DNA of 64,000 bases from positions 47,973,102 through 48,037,101 of the forward strand of contig JASEVX010000001.1 in NCBI GenBank assembly GCA_031761405.1; not shown here. Direction: 5' to 3'. Position 1 is the first letter of the stretch. Origin of the DNA: Serripes groenlandicus (lineage: Eukaryota > Mollusca > Bivalvia > Cardiida > Cardiidae). The text below holds more notes on this DNA, generated by a model. That model saw only the letters and a program-made list of their open reading frames with translations, did not search any database and was not told the DNA's origin.

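Noticed and set aside
62803..63640. Long minus-strand open frames with [13 protein letters not shown] peptide repeats
   Set aside because: They follow the 38 bp period of the minisatellite and have no independent coding signal.
62750..63960. CRISPR-like array
   Set aside because: Units are contiguous with no unique spacers, and the host is a eukaryotic intron.

Overview
This is a eukaryotic, AT-rich, repeat-laden stretch. It is almost certainly from a mollusc and most likely a bivalve: small exons lie in long introns filled with foldback MITEs, tRNA-derived SINEs and hairpin-ended elements with ~145-170 bp tandem cores, a mix known from bivalve genomes. The species cannot be named from the sequence alone.

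One gene spans the whole window on the + strand: xanthine dehydrogenase (XDH). I recognised 29 coding exons by homology and by GT/AG boundaries whose phases match from one exon to the next. They run from the first 2Fe-2S domain (1830) to the first bases of an exon at 63991 that runs off the window. The start-codon exon lies upstream of the window, and roughly the last 130-150 codons, including the catalytic Glu, lie downstream. Exon numbers assume one upstream coding exon and one unassigned Cys-rich linker exon (exon 7). Both 2Fe-2S centres, the FAD motifs, the NAD-side RREDD motif and the molybdenum-site residues that separate XDH from aldehyde oxidase are present. I saw no frameshift or stop in any assigned exon, so the gene looks functional. 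It encodes no Cys at the position of mammalian Cys992.

The introns fall into layers. (1) About 70 copies of one palindromic MITE (TTAA CCCTTTCCC...GGGAAAGGG TTAA, ~230 bp) make up roughly a fifth of the window and often lie within tens of bases of splice sites. (2) At least eight families of 0.25-3 kb elements have unrelated cores but the same ends: a T-run and a left hairpin; then, at the right, a repeat of that hairpin's 3' arm, an independent small hairpin and a CTTGTTT-like tail. Several are nested or interrupt MITEs. (3) tRNA-derived SINEs are present, three with 13-14 bp target duplications; one of these duplicated the exon 5 splice acceptor. (4) There are tandem arrays: copies of the 3' end of exon 9 with its donor (14430-15075), a 41 bp minisatellite (9240-9800) and a 38 bp minisatellite (62750-63960) abutting the last exon.

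Layout: 1-11.2 kb, 2Fe-2S exons 2-6; 13.6-31 kb, FAD-domain exons 8-15; 32.2-64 kb, linker and molybdopterin-domain exons 16-31. No convincing second gene, functional tRNA, rRNA or CRISPR was found.
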